Origin: CAZLQR01 sp964404095
GTDB taxonomy: Bacteria > Patescibacteriota > Microgenomatia > UBA1406 > GWC2-37-13
Assembly: GCA_964404095.1 (NCBI GenBank)
Contig: CAYOIN010000015.1
Location: 1 to 25,418, forward strand
Reading direction: 5' to 3'
Length of the DNA: 25,418 nt
In this document: in pieces, positions 13,953 to 23,123 of the stretch
Numbering within the stretch: the first letter of the stretch is position 1
How the letters are laid out: each line of letters starts with the position of its first letter
Position numbers and translations under genes: made by a program
The notes under the pieces: generated by a model
Database searches by the model: none
What the model saw: only the letters and a program-made list of their open reading frames with translations
Told to the model about the DNA's origin: nothing

Positions 13953-15155
13953 ATGCTGTACAAATATCGGGCGATCAAAAACGGTAAGGTTGAGTCAAAG
14001 ACAATTGATGCGTTTAGCACCGAAGACGTTGCAAGTTTTCTTCGCCAGAAAGACTACTTCGTTATCGATATTCGTCGCGACCGGGCTGGTTCCATCGTCG
14101 GGGTGGAGAATTTCCTGAATCGTGTTACCTTCAATGACGTTGTAGACTTCACCCGTCAACTCGCGATCATGTTGAACGCCGGTCTTACGATCGTTGAAGC
14201 ACTCGAGATCTTACGAAAGCAGGTTATGAAGGAGTCGCTCCATAAAATCATTATCGACATAGAGACACAGATTAAGGCCGGTAACTCGATGTCGTTCGTG
14301 CTGCGACAGTACCCGCAGTATTTTTCAAACCTCTACATCGCATTGGTGAAGTCCGGAGAGGCATCGGGTAAGTTATCTGAGATTCTTCTCCGTCTTTCTG
14401 AAAATCTTGAAAAACAGCGTGAGTTTCGAGGAAAGCTTCGTGGCGCGCTGATCTATCCCGTCTTTATCCTCTCCGCAATGGTTGGCGTCATGTTTATCAT
14501 GATCACCTTTGTAATTCCGAAGCTCCTCGAGCTCTACAAAAATTTCCAGGTCGATCTTCCATTCTCGACGAAGCTGCTCATTGCGATCTCAAGTTTTTCA
14601 GCTACGTTCTGGCCGATTATCTTGCTCGTTGTTGCCGGTACCATCATCGGCGTTCGCCAGTTCTTACAAACGAAGCGTGGGAAAGTGATGAAGGACTCGC
14701 TCGTGCTCCAGCTCCCGGTAGTAAAAGGAGTTATTCGCATGGCCGCCCTCGTTGATAGCACGAGAACACTCGCGATTCTCGTCGGATCGGGTGTCTCAAT
14801 TCTTGAAAGTCTCTCGATTATTATCGACACTACCGAGAACCTGATCTATAAGGAGTCGTTTGCGAAAGTGTATAAAAAAGTTGAGAAGGGGCAGTCGCTC
14901 GGGGGTGCGTTTGGTGAGGATCTTCTCTTCCCGCCAATTCTCACCCAGATGACGATTGTTGGTGAGAATACTGGACATCTGGACGATACGCTTACTCGAC
15001 TATCGAAGTATTTTGAATTTGAGTCAGAGCTCGCAATCAAGACGATGACAACGCTGATCGAACCATCCATTCTCGTGATTCTTGGACTGAGTGTCGGAGG
15101 ACTTGTGTTCTCAATTATTACCCCAATCTACAATCTCACCACGAGCATCAAGTAA
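13953..15155 (+). CDS. pilC: Type IV pilus inner-membrane platform protein PilC
   Basis: PilC is the membrane core that couples the PilB and PilT motors to the pilin being inserted or removed. The 400 residues are full length for the GspF/PilC family. They begin MLYKYRAIKNGKVESKTI and contain two repeated cytoplasmic helical domains: FTRQLAIMLNAGLTIVEALEIL near 70, and DSTRTLAILVGSGVSILESL near 268. Membrane helices lie near 170-190, 205-230 and at the C-terminus (GLSVGGLVFSIITPIY). The start lies 36 bases after pilT with no clear Shine-Dalgarno sequence. The gene ends four bases from the convergent recG stop, with no terminator visible between them. Confidence 0.95.
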   Translation: MLYKYRAIKNGKVESKTIDAFSTEDVASFLRQKDYFVIDIRRDRAGSIVGVENFLNRVTFNDVVDFTRQLAIMLNAGLTIVEALEILRKQVMKESLHKIIIDIETQIKAGNSMSFVLRQYPQYFSNLYIALVKSGEASGKLSEILLRLSENLEKQREFRGKLRGALIYPVFILSAMVGVMFIMITFVIPKLLELYKNFQVDLPFSTKLLIAISSFSATFWPIILLVVAGTIIGVRQFLQTKRGKVMKDSLVLQLPVVKGVIRMAALVDSTRTLAILVGSGVSILESLSIIIDTTENLIYKESFAKVYKKVEKGQSLGGAFGEDLLFPPILTQMTIVGENTGHLDDTLTRLSKYFEFESELAIKTMTTLIEPSILVILGLSVGGLVFSIITPIYNLTTSIK

Positions 15156-15159
15156 CACT

Positions 15160-17220
15160 CTAGTCCTTCGCGATTGAGGATACCGACCGTGCTTCAAGCG
15201 CTGATTTGATGCGCGGATAGTCATGAACCGAATAGTACTTCGTAAACATCACAACAGCCTCTCTGCTCTGTTGAATCAGCGTCGTGTCCGCGAGTGATGC
15301 GATTCTCAGTTCTGTATATCCATGTTGTTTTGTTCCGTAAAGTTCACCGATGCCCCGACTTCGCAGGTCATACTCTGCTATGTCGCTCCCCTTTCCATGA
15401 CCGGCAAAAAACTGGAGTCGTGGGGACTGGGCGGAGCTGAGCTCTGACGGGAAGAGGAGACAGTACGACTGCTGGTCACCTCTCCCAACCCGACCTCTCA
15501 GCTGATGGAGTTGTGCAAGTCCGAAGCGTTCCGCTCCCTCAATGAGGATGATGGTCGCCGTGGGAACGTCGATTCCTACCTCAACAACCGACGTCGACAC
15601 CAGAATATCGATCTGCTTCTCTTTGAATCGTTGCATGGTCTCAAGTTTGAGTGCGGCCTTCATCTTTCCATGAAGGAGGCCGACGGTACGATGTGGGAAC
15701 ACCTCTCGAGCAAGTCGCTCCGACTCCTTCTGCGCAGCGCGGGTAGTAGCAAGTGATTCTCGTTCAGACTCATCAATCAATGGACAGATGACGTACGTCT
15801 GAGCCCCCCGACTGAGCTGTTCATCAATCCACTGGTATGCGGCGGGGCGTTTGTGTGAAGGAACAACCCAGGATTTTATCGGAAGACGATTCTTCGGCAT
15901 TTCATCCAAAACAGACATGTCGAGTTCGCCGAAGATGGTGAGTGCGACGGTGCGAGGTATCGGCGTTGCCGTCATGGTGAGAAGATGCGGATGGAGACCG
16001 CGATTTTTCAGCTCGGCTCGTTGCTTGACACCGAAGCGATGCTGCTCATCGATGATGACAAGCCCAATGGTTTCGGAGGCGAAGGATGTGTGAAGTAACG
16101 CATGTGTTCCAACAACAATACCAGGTGATACAACGGTGCGTTGGAGTTTTTTATTTGATCCGGTAATAAGTTGTACCGGTACCTTTAAAAAAGAAAACAG
16201 TTCTGAGAGGGTATTGTAGTGTTGTTGTGCGAGAATTTCGGTTGGGGCCATCACAAGAGTGTCATAGCCATTCATGTACGCAGCATATGCGGCAACTGCC
16301 GCAACCGCAGTTTTCCCGGAACCAACATCTCCTTGTAAGAATCGGTTCATCGGCTTTTGTTGGGTAAGATCATCCAGAATTTCACGTACCGCTTTCTGTT
16401 GAGCGGCTGTCAGCTCGAAGGGGAGTCTCGCGATGAACGACTCGATATGTGTATATCGATCTCCCAGACGAAACGGTGTTCCGACGCGTTCATCGCTCCA
16501 GAGCTGCCGCGTGATATGTGAACCGAGCTGGAGGATGAACAGTTCATCGAATCCGAGTCGTCGACGAGCATTTTTTACATCCTCTGCAGAGAGCGGGCAA
16601 TGCACCTTTAGAACAGCATCCTTTCGAGTGAGGAGGTTGTACTCTTGAAGCATTCGTTCCGGGAGATACTCGATCTCCGACGGTTCTGCGGTCATGAGTA
16701 ACCGGAGCGCAACCTGCATCTTCTCCCGTATGGTTTTAGAAGATAGCCCCGCAGTTTCAGGATACACAGGGACGAGTCGTCCCACATGCAGCGGCGCTCG
16801 GTCTTCGCTCACTTCTTCGAACTCCTGGGGAAAGAGAACCCTCTTCGATCGGTACTCCTTCACCTCGCCCCAGAGCGAAAGCCTCATTCCTGGTCGTACC
16901 ACTCGCGCTAAATATCGTTGGTTAAACCACACGAGTTCTATCTCCCCTGTTTCGTCCGTCAGGACGGCGGTCTGAATCGTGAGTCGATTTCGTGCAAACT
17001 GATTCTTAAACTGCGTTACCGTGCCGGTAACCAAAATCTTTTCACCCAACTGAACCGTTGCGATCGTGCTCTGCATTGAGCGATCTTCATAGCGACGAGG
17101 GGTAAATTCAAGGAGATCACTCATCGTGGAGATACCGAGTTTTTTCAGTCGTTGAACGGTGGCTGATCGAGTAGCAGGGAGCTGATCGATTGGCGTACTG
17201 AGCGTAATGCCGGCCTTCAT
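15160..17220 (-). CDS. recG: ATP-dependent DNA helicase RecG
   Basis: RecG is a superfamily 2 helicase that remodels stalled forks and Holliday junctions. The 686 residues match the usual length (about 690). The N-terminal wedge/OB-fold domain carries TGTVTQFKNQFARNR near 65-80. Helicase motifs follow: motif I GDVGSGKT (297-304), Ia APTEILAQQH (325-334), II DEQH (391-394), III TATPIPRT (417-424), and in the second domain HQLRGRVGRG (motif VI). The C-terminal segment is typical (FAGHGKGSDIAEYDLRSRGIGELYG). No frameshift or missing motif is seen. It converges on pilC and diverges from the penicillin-binding protein. Confidence 0.97.
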   Translation of the reverse strand: MKAGITLSTPIDQLPATRSATVQRLKKLGISTMSDLLEFTPRRYEDRSMQSTIATVQLGEKILVTGTVTQFKNQFARNRLTIQTAVLTDETGEIELVWFNQRYLARVVRPGMRLSLWGEVKEYRSKRVLFPQEFEEVSEDRAPLHVGRLVPVYPETAGLSSKTIREKMQVALRLLMTAEPSEIEYLPERMLQEYNLLTRKDAVLKVHCPLSAEDVKNARRRLGFDELFILQLGSHITRQLWSDERVGTPFRLGDRYTHIESFIARLPFELTAAQQKAVREILDDLTQQKPMNRFLQGDVGSGKTAVAAVAAYAAYMNGYDTLVMAPTEILAQQHYNTLSELFSFLKVPVQLITGSNKKLQRTVVSPGIVVGTHALLHTSFASETIGLVIIDEQHRFGVKQRAELKNRGLHPHLLTMTATPIPRTVALTIFGELDMSVLDEMPKNRLPIKSWVVPSHKRPAAYQWIDEQLSRGAQTYVICPLIDESERESLATTRAAQKESERLAREVFPHRTVGLLHGKMKAALKLETMQRFKEKQIDILVSTSVVEVGIDVPTATIILIEGAERFGLAQLHQLRGRVGRGDQQSYCLLFPSELSSAQSPRLQFFAGHGKGSDIAEYDLRSRGIGELYGTKQHGYTELRIASLADTTLIQQSREAVVMFTKYYSVHDYPRIKSALEARSVSSIAKD

Positions 17221-17398
17221 AGTGGTACGCTCCAGAGATTGCTTACTGGATCGAAAGCAATACAGGAGCGAGAGATGAGATAATAAGAATGACCGATGAG
17301 ATCGCTATGATAACTTTAAATAATCGATCCCTGCGTGATGATGATCGTGCTGATGATTCCATGACAGACAGTATACCAGTTCAGGATGGTAAGAATGG

Positions 17399-17404
17399 TA
17401 TAAT
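17399..17404 (+). promoter_or_regulatory. Extended -10 box 7 bases before the penicillin-binding protein ATG
   Basis: TGGTATAAT ends seven bases before the ATG at 17412, predicting a leaderless transcript. This rules against the in-frame ATG at 17289, 41 codons upstream, which would lie outside such a transcript. Confidence 0.6.
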
Positions 17405-17411
17405 GAGTGGT

Positions 17412-19991
17412 ATGAGAATTAGCCGTAAACACCGCTTTCTTCGGTGGTTTTCTCATCTCCCCCCGAAACAAAAACTTGCGGTAGGGCTTGGAGGAATCGC
17501 GGTGGTAGGATTCCTCTTCGTATTTCTTCTGTTCGTATGGTTTGCGCGCGATCTTCCCGCTCCGGGAAAACTAACACAGATCAATAACTCCGCAACAGTG
17601 TTTTACGATCGAGAAGGAAAGGTGCTCTTCGAGCTATACAAGGACAAGAACCGCCTTCCGGTTAAAAGCGACGAGATACCTGAGCTTATGAAGAAAGCAA
17701 CGATCTCGATCGAAGATAAGAACTTTTATCGACATAAGGGAGTCTCGGAGTTCGGGCTCATTCGCGCAGTGATCTCAACACTGAGTGGTCAGGGTATTCA
17801 AGGTGGATCCACCATTACACAGCAGCTCATCAAGCTTGCCCTCCTCGATTCCCAACGAACCGCTTCACGAAAAATTAAGGAAATGATTCTTGCAATCGAG
17901 ATCGAGCGACGATATACCAAAGATCAGATTCTTGAGATGTACCTCAACGAGATACCATACGGCGGCACAATGTATGGAATCGGATCGGCCGCAAAGGGCT
18001 ACTTTGGAAAATCACCCAGTGAGCTCTCACTTGTTGAGATGGCATTTCTCGCCGGGCTCCCTCAACTTCCATCACAGTACTCACCATTTATCGGTGTGAA
18101 AGATGCATGGAAGCCACGCACCACTGCCGTTCTCAGGAGAATGCGAGAGGATGGATACATAACAAAAAAGGAAGAGCAAACCGCGCTCGCACAGATGAAT
18201 CGACTCACCTTCAGCAAGCAGAAACTCAGCATCAACGCTCCGCACTTTGTATTGTATGTTCAGGAGCTTATCGAAAAAGAGTACGGTGTAGAGCTCGAGG
18301 GAAGAGGCCTCAGAATCTACACAACCTTGTCGCTCGAGGTGCAAAAAATTGCGGAACAGATTGTGAAGGAAGAGATCGAAAAACTCAAAGGATACAACGT
18401 CGGAAATGGCGCAGCGGTTGTACTCGATTCTAAGACAGGTGAGGTGCTTGCAATGGTTGGATCATACGACTTCAACAATGATCGGTATGGTAAGTTTAAT
18501 GCTGCGCTTGGCCAACGCCAGCCCGGCTCGACCATAAAACCGATTACCTATGCAGCTGCCTTTGAGAAGGGCTATACACCATCTACCGTACTCATGGATG
18601 TAAATACAACCTTTGGGAACCAAGGGGGGCAGGAGTATAAACCGGTAAACTATGACGGAAAGTTTCGAGGTCCCGTTCAACTGCGATTTGCGTTGGGAAA
18701 TTCATACAATGTGCCGGCGGTAAAACTTCTCGCACTGGTGGGTGTTCGTGATTTTCTCCGAAAGGCGGAGTCGATGGGAATCAAATCATTTGCGCCTACG
18801 CAACAAAATATGGATCGATTTGGTCTCGCGATTACCCTCGGTGGCGGTGAGAGTACTCTCCTCGATATGACCGGTGCATTCTCGGTCTTTGCACGAGGGG
18901 GTAAATCTGCCGATGTACTTCCCTTGAAGGAGGTTAAGGATCATCGAGGATTTACGGTCTACAAGCCTAAACGAAGTTCTTCTCAGCAGGTAGTCACACC
19001 TCAAGCGTCGTTCCTCATTTCACACATACTTTCGGATAATGTTGCGCGATCCGATGCATTCGGCTCGAGTTCTTTCCTCAATGTTGCCGGAAAGACGGTG
19101 GCGGTTAAAACCGGTACCACAAATGACAAGCGAGATAACTGGACAATTGGCTATACCAATGATCTTACGGTGGGAGTTTGGGTAGGTAATAATGACAACT
19201 CTCCGATGAACCAACGCATTGCCTCGGGTATAACCGGCGCATCACCAATCTGGCACAACATCATGCAGAAGTTACTGACCGATAAAAAGTTCTCCTATAA
19301 AGATGGCATTATGAAGGAGCCTTCACGCATCAAGGCACTCATTATCGATGCATATCTCGGAGGATTACCGAAGGATGGGTTCCCCACGCGTTCGGAGTAC
19401 TTTATCGAAGGATCAGAGCCGAAAGACACATCACCATTTTATAAGAAGCTCAAGATCTCCAAATCAAACGGCAAGCTCGCAAACGACGTTGAGATTCGAA
19501 ACGGAAATTATGACGAGAAGGACTTTATTGTTATCACCGAGAATGACCCTGTCTCAGGAGATGGAAAGAACCGTTGGCAGGAGGCGATCGATGCATGGGT
19601 TCGAGAACAGGCCGAGAAAGGAAACGATAAGTTTAAGTACCCGACCGATATCTCTGACTCAAATGCTGACAGTGTTGGGGTAAGTATGAAGAGTCCATCA
19701 AATGAAACCACGACCGGAAATGCTGTGCAGGTAAAGGCAGTGTTCTCTTCTGGAGCAAAGATAAAAAATGTAAAGATCTTTGCGAATGGTGAGGAAAAGA
19801 AGAGTCTCGATGGTGAGCGAAGCGACATCGACGAGACCATTAACCTCTCTGACGGTACCTACGAGATTAAGGTTGTGGTGAAGAATGATAAAGATAAGCA
19901 AGGCGAAGCAACGGTGAAGATCGGTGTGAATAAAGCCTGGAACGAGTCGCCAACGAGCAGTCCAACGCCATCCCCAACCCCGACACCATAA
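17412..19991 (+). CDS. Class A penicillin-binding protein (transglycosylase/transpeptidase)
   Basis: A bifunctional peptidoglycan synthase anchored in the cytoplasmic membrane. The 859 residues show a basic N-terminus and one membrane helix (about 24-45). The GT51 glycosyltransferase domain has ATISIEDKNFYRHKG (catalytic Glu101) and GGSTITQQLIKLAL (132-145). The transpeptidase domain has SxxK STIK (373-376), SYN (431-433) and KTGTT (566-570). Residues about 770-840 look like an Ig-like domain, followed by a Ser/Pro/Thr tail (SPTPSPTPTP), perhaps spanning the wall. The start is chosen from the -10 box 7 bases upstream; the 41-residue in-frame extension from 17289 is polar and lacks similarity to the family start. 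It is divergent from recG and convergent with pheT. Confidence 0.93.
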   Translation: MRISRKHRFLRWFSHLPPKQKLAVGLGGIAVVGFLFVFLLFVWFARDLPAPGKLTQINNSATVFYDREGKVLFELYKDKNRLPVKSDEIPELMKKATISIEDKNFYRHKGVSEFGLIRAVISTLSGQGIQGGSTITQQLIKLALLDSQRTASRKIKEMILAIEIERRYTKDQILEMYLNEIPYGGTMYGIGSAAKGYFGKSPSELSLVEMAFLAGLPQLPSQYSPFIGVKDAWKPRTTAVLRRMREDGYITKKEEQTALAQMNRLTFSKQKLSINAPHFVLYVQELIEKEYGVELEGRGLRIYTTLSLEVQKIAEQIVKEEIEKLKGYNVGNGAAVVLDSKTGEVLAMVGSYDFNNDRYGKFNAALGQRQPGSTIKPITYAAAFEKGYTPSTVLMDVNTTFGNQGGQEYKPVNYDGKFRGPVQLRFALGNSYNVPAVKLLALVGVRDFLRKAESMGIKSFAPTQQNMDRFGLAITLGGGESTLLDMTGAFSVFARGGKSADVLPLKEVKDHRGFTVYKPKRSSSQQVVTPQASFLISHILSDNVARSDAFGSSSFLNVAGKTVAVKTGTTNDKRDNWTIGYTNDLTVGVWVGNNDNSPMNQRIASGITGASPIWHNIMQKLLTDKKFSYKDGIMKEPSRIKALIIDAYLGGLPKDGFPTRSEYFIEGSEPKDTSPFYKKLKISKSNGKLANDVEIRNGNYDEKDFIVITENDPVSGDGKNRWQEAIDAWVREQAEKGNDKFKYPTDISDSNADSVGVSMKSPSNETTTGNAVQVKAVFSSGAKIKNVKIFANGEEKKSLDGERSDIDETINLSDGTYEIKVVVKNDKDKQGEATVKIGVNKAWNESPTSSPTPSPTPTP

Positions 19992-20001
19992 GGTACTGTT
20001 G

Positions 20002-20026
20002 GCCAGAAAAGCTATTTGGCTTTTTT
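20002..20026 (+). terminator. Probable terminator after the penicillin-binding protein gene
   Basis: GCCAGA pairs with TTTGGC (one G-U pair, 6 bp) around a 7-base loop and is followed by six U. It overlaps the last codons and stop of convergent pheT, whose C-terminal Lys codons supply the U-run on this strand. Confidence 0.5.
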
Positions 20027-22039
20027 CTTCGTGAGTGCAGTCTGAATCAGCGCGAGCTCTTGTTGTGCTTCTGACTCGGTGAGATTCTTGTCACGAGACG
20101 AGAAGTAGAATCGAATGGTATGTCGATCTCCATAGGTTCCACTGTATTCGAGATGGGTTAGGAGTTTTGAAGCCGTACGAGCGCTTCGTTCGATGTCCTG
20201 AAAGGCATGATCTGTTGAGATGTTCAGATCGAGCTTGACCGTGGCATACTGACTTACCGGGGTGTATGTTCCGGTTGGAGCGCTGAGTTCGATCAGCGAC
20301 AGAAGATCAAAGCTCGCAAGGTATGCAGGTGTTTTTAGCGAATTTGCATGTTGCAACTGAGTACTGAGCTTGCCGATAGAACCAAAGACACGATCACCCT
20401 GAACAAAATCAACCACCTCATCTGCCGAAAAGATATGTATCTTTGCTTTTGCAAGTTGGTACGATTCGATGTGTAGTTCTCGCAACAATGACTCGACGAT
20501 TCCCTTCAGGTCAGCGAATGAGGTATTGGTGGCAACCGCAACTTTATAGATCTCTTTCGGAAGCTCACCCTCCTGCGGATAATAGACCTTCGCAATCTCA
20601 AAAAAACGAAGCAGATCTCGCTTTCCTTGATTCTGCCTGAGATTCTCTACAAGTGAGGGAAGAAGCGATGTGCGCATATACTGCAGCTCTTCTGAGATCG
20701 CGTTCGCGACCTTCAGGTGATGATCTACCGCAAGACTCATCCGGCCGATCAGTTCCTGAGAGATCATTGAGTAGTTCATGGACTCGTGCAGACCGAGGTG
20801 CTTGAGGTGAAGTTTGATTTTTTTCTGTGTTTCGAAGAGTTGTCGGAACTCACGTGGCTGAGGTACGTAGACCATGGGCGAGATCGTATTGGGAAGATTG
20901 TGATATCCATAAATGCGCGCAATCTCTTCAACGATATCCTCAGGAATCGATATATCTCTTTTCCTTGACTCAGGAACGATACTATGAAGGATTTTCTTCT
21001 TGGCGTTGTATGTAGTTTTAAACCCAAGATTATTCAGGATCGTTGCGCACTCCTTCGGGGAGATCTCGATACCAATACGGGAGGTGATAAAAGGGTGTGA
21101 AACATCAATCGTTTGAGTCACTGGTTTCTGTGGTCGATAGTCTTGGATGGCGGATGCCTGCTGAGCACCCACATGCTTCATAAGAAGCGATAGCGCATAC
21201 ACCGTAGCCGATTCGGCACGATCATCGTCGATGTTTTTCTCAAAGTAGGCCACCGCATTACTCCGCTTGCCGGTGAGCATTGCCGTACGTCTTACCAGAG
21301 CTCCATTAAAGACCGGAACGAACAGAACGATTCGTTTTGTCATTTTCTGTACCGAAGAGTTAAATCCTCCCATAATTCCTGGCTGATCGATAAGGTTCCC
21401 TTCTCCGTCTGCGATGACGATATCCTTACCAGGAAGAACAACCGACTCCTTATCAAGCGTGATGATCGTTTCCCCTTTTGTACTTTCTCTCACGACCATT
21501 TCATGACCTTTTATTTGGTCATAGTCAAAAATATGACAGGGCTGACCCAATGCAATCCGAAGATAGTTCGAGATGTCGATTACGTTATTGAGTGAGCGCT
21601 CTCCGCAGAACTCGAGTCGCTCACGAATGAGGTCCGGCGAAGGACCGATCACTACGTCAGAGAGTGCCACCGTAACAAGTCGCGACGCAAATGTTGCGTT
21701 GCGTACCGTAACAGTGAGCGGCAGTTCTGTACCGGTAAACTGATGTTTCCACTGAAATCGAAGCTCCTGTAATGGGTTTTGTTTCAGTACTGCTTTTTTA
21801 CCAAAGCGTGGTAGGATCGCCTGTGCTTCCTGTGCGATGCCGAATACCGAAGCCATGTCTACACGGTTCGTGGTTACCTCAATATCAAACACATAGTCGG
21901 TTTGACCGTCCTTTGTCTTTACCTTCTCGACGCGCTCTACCCCCGGCCCACAGAGCGATAGATATTTCTGGAGCTCATAGGGATCAGCGTCTGTTTCCAG
22001 ATATTCAAGCAGCCATTGATAGGTAATTTTGATGTTCAT
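20012..22039 (-). CDS. pheT: Phenylalanyl-tRNA synthetase beta subunit, reduced form
   Basis: PheT pairs with PheS in an (alpha-beta)2 enzyme that charges tRNA-Phe; the beta chain edits mischarged Tyr-tRNA. The 675 residues compare with about 795 in E. coli. MNIKITYQWLLEYLETD is the usual B1 start, but CGPGVERVEKV runs straight into DYVFDIEVTTNRVDMASVFG. The EMAP-II-like tRNA-binding insertion (about 110 residues) is therefore absent. The B3/B4 editing domain is present (NVIDISNYLRIALGQPCHIFDYD, GIMGG), as are B5, the catalytic-like B6/B7 region, and a C-terminal FDX-ACB anticodon-binding domain (VSQYATVKLDLNI). The start at 22039 lies 10 bases after pheS; an in-frame ATG at 22084 would fall inside pheS. 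Confidence 0.93.
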   Translation of the reverse strand: MNIKITYQWLLEYLETDADPYELQKYLSLCGPGVERVEKVKTKDGQTDYVFDIEVTTNRVDMASVFGIAQEAQAILPRFGKKAVLKQNPLQELRFQWKHQFTGTELPLTVTVRNATFASRLVTVALSDVVIGPSPDLIRERLEFCGERSLNNVIDISNYLRIALGQPCHIFDYDQIKGHEMVVRESTKGETIITLDKESVVLPGKDIVIADGEGNLIDQPGIMGGFNSSVQKMTKRIVLFVPVFNGALVRRTAMLTGKRSNAVAYFEKNIDDDRAESATVYALSLLMKHVGAQQASAIQDYRPQKPVTQTIDVSHPFITSRIGIEISPKECATILNNLGFKTTYNAKKKILHSIVPESRKRDISIPEDIVEEIARIYGYHNLPNTISPMVYVPQPREFRQLFETQKKIKLHLKHLGLHESMNYSMISQELIGRMSLAVDHHLKVANAISEELQYMRTSLLPSLVENLRQNQGKRDLLRFFEIAKVYYPQEGELPKEIYKVAVATNTSFADLKGIVESLLRELHIESYQLAKAKIHIFSADEVVDFVQGDRVFGSIGKLSTQLQHANSLKTPAYLASFDLLSLIELSAPTGTYTPVSQYATVKLDLNISTDHAFQDIERSARTASKLLTHLEYSGTYGDRHTIRFYFSSRDKNLTESEAQQELALIQTALTKKKAK

Positions 22040-22049
22040 GATTGCATAT

Positions 22050-23096
22050 TTAGAACTGTTCCAAAAAGCGGATATCTCCGCCATAGATCATGCGAAGATC
22101 GTCAAGTTTCAGACCTTGTTTCATGGAATAGACCCGCTCTACGCCAAACCCAAATGCCCATCCAGAGTACTTCGCCGGATCGATACCACCTGCCTTGAGT
22201 ACATTCGGGTGAATCATACCGGAGCCTCCCAACTCAAGCCAACCCGATTTACACATGCGGCACTGCTGCTTACCTACGACGCCGGTTCCTTCACAGACTC
22301 CGCAGGTGATGTCTACCTCGAACGATGGTTCGGTAAACTGAAAATGGAACGGTCGAAGTCGTGTCGTTCTTGACTCTCCAAAAAACTGCTTCGCAAAATA
22401 ATCAATCGTCCCCTTCAGATGAGTGATATTAATATCTCTATCAATACACATGCCTTCAAACTGATGAAACATTGGTACATGTGAAGTATCCCAGTTTGGG
22501 CGATAGCACTTCCCGAGATTGATCATACGAATTGGCGGCGTGCTCTTCATCCGAAGCATCTCTCGATTCTGCCCATTCGAGGTATGTGGCGTCATAACCA
22601 TTTTCCCATACTTTTTATGAGCCGGAACATCGATAAAAAATGTTTCAAAGTCGTCACGTGCGGGATGATCAGGAGGCATATTGAGTGCTTCAAAAGCAAA
22701 CTGCTCCCAGTCGAGTTCTGGATATGAGACCTGAATAAATCCAAGTCGTTCGAAGATGGCACCGATCTCCTCTTTTGCATAGGTGGTGATATGGAGACTT
22801 CCGGTTGGATAGGGAGTTCCGGGGAGTGTCACATCGATCTGTGAGGTGGCATCCTCTGCTTGAAACAGTTCGGTCCGTTTCCGATCGAGTTCTCGGTGAA
22901 TGCGTTGTTTGAGTTCATTGACCGCAGTTCCGAATGATCTTCTTTCATCTGCGGGGATGGTGGTGATGGTCTGGAGGAGTGCATTGATCTTTCCGTTTCT
23001 TCCAAGATAAGAAATCTCGATTTCTTCGAGCTTCTGCAAAGAACTACAGGAAGCGATATCTGCCTCAAAAGAAGACTGAACGGATGAAATGTCCAT
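22050..23096 (-). CDS. pheS: Phenylalanyl-tRNA synthetase alpha subunit with zinc-knuckle-like insert
   Basis: The catalytic subunit of PheRS. The 348 residues have an N-terminal coiled-coil region (about 1-85). The class II core follows, with MTPHTSNGQNREML (168-181), GKCYRPNWDTSHVPMFHQFEG (motif 2, 195-215), FHFQFTEPSFEVD, and motif 3 AFGFGVERVYSMK (314-326). Between EVDIT and WLELGG there are two Cys pairs, Cys265/Cys268 and Cys279/Cys282 (CGVC, CRMC), where E. coli PheS has a short loop. This looks like a small zinc-binding knuckle. The gene has its own -10 box six bases upstream, within the thrS-pheT cluster. Confidence 0.95.
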   Translation of the reverse strand: MDISSVQSSFEADIASCSSLQKLEEIEISYLGRNGKINALLQTITTIPADERRSFGTAVNELKQRIHRELDRKRTELFQAEDATSQIDVTLPGTPYPTGSLHITTYAKEEIGAIFERLGFIQVSYPELDWEQFAFEALNMPPDHPARDDFETFFIDVPAHKKYGKMVMTPHTSNGQNREMLRMKSTPPIRMINLGKCYRPNWDTSHVPMFHQFEGMCIDRDINITHLKGTIDYFAKQFFGESRTTRLRPFHFQFTEPSFEVDITCGVCEGTGVVGKQQCRMCKSGWLELGGSGMIHPNVLKAGGIDPAKYSGWAFGFGVERVYSMKQGLKLDDLRMIYGGDIRFLEQF

Positions 23097-23102
23097 GGAA
23101 GA

Positions 23103-23108
23103 ATTATA
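23103..23108 (-). promoter_or_regulatory. Extended -10 box 6 bases before the pheS ATG
   Basis: The minus strand reads TGATATAAT, then six bases, then the ATG at 23096. It lies in the 27-base gap after rplT. It would give pheST a leaderless transcript separate from thrS-infC-rpmI-rplT. Confidence 0.65.
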
Positions 23109-23123
23109 TCAAGAAGTTCTGGC

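Noticed and set aside
17221..17411. Search for an RNA gene or riboswitch in the longest gap, between recG and the penicillin-binding protein
   Set aside because: No tRNA-like fold, conserved riboswitch core or strong hairpin was seen. It is best explained as a divergent promoter region.
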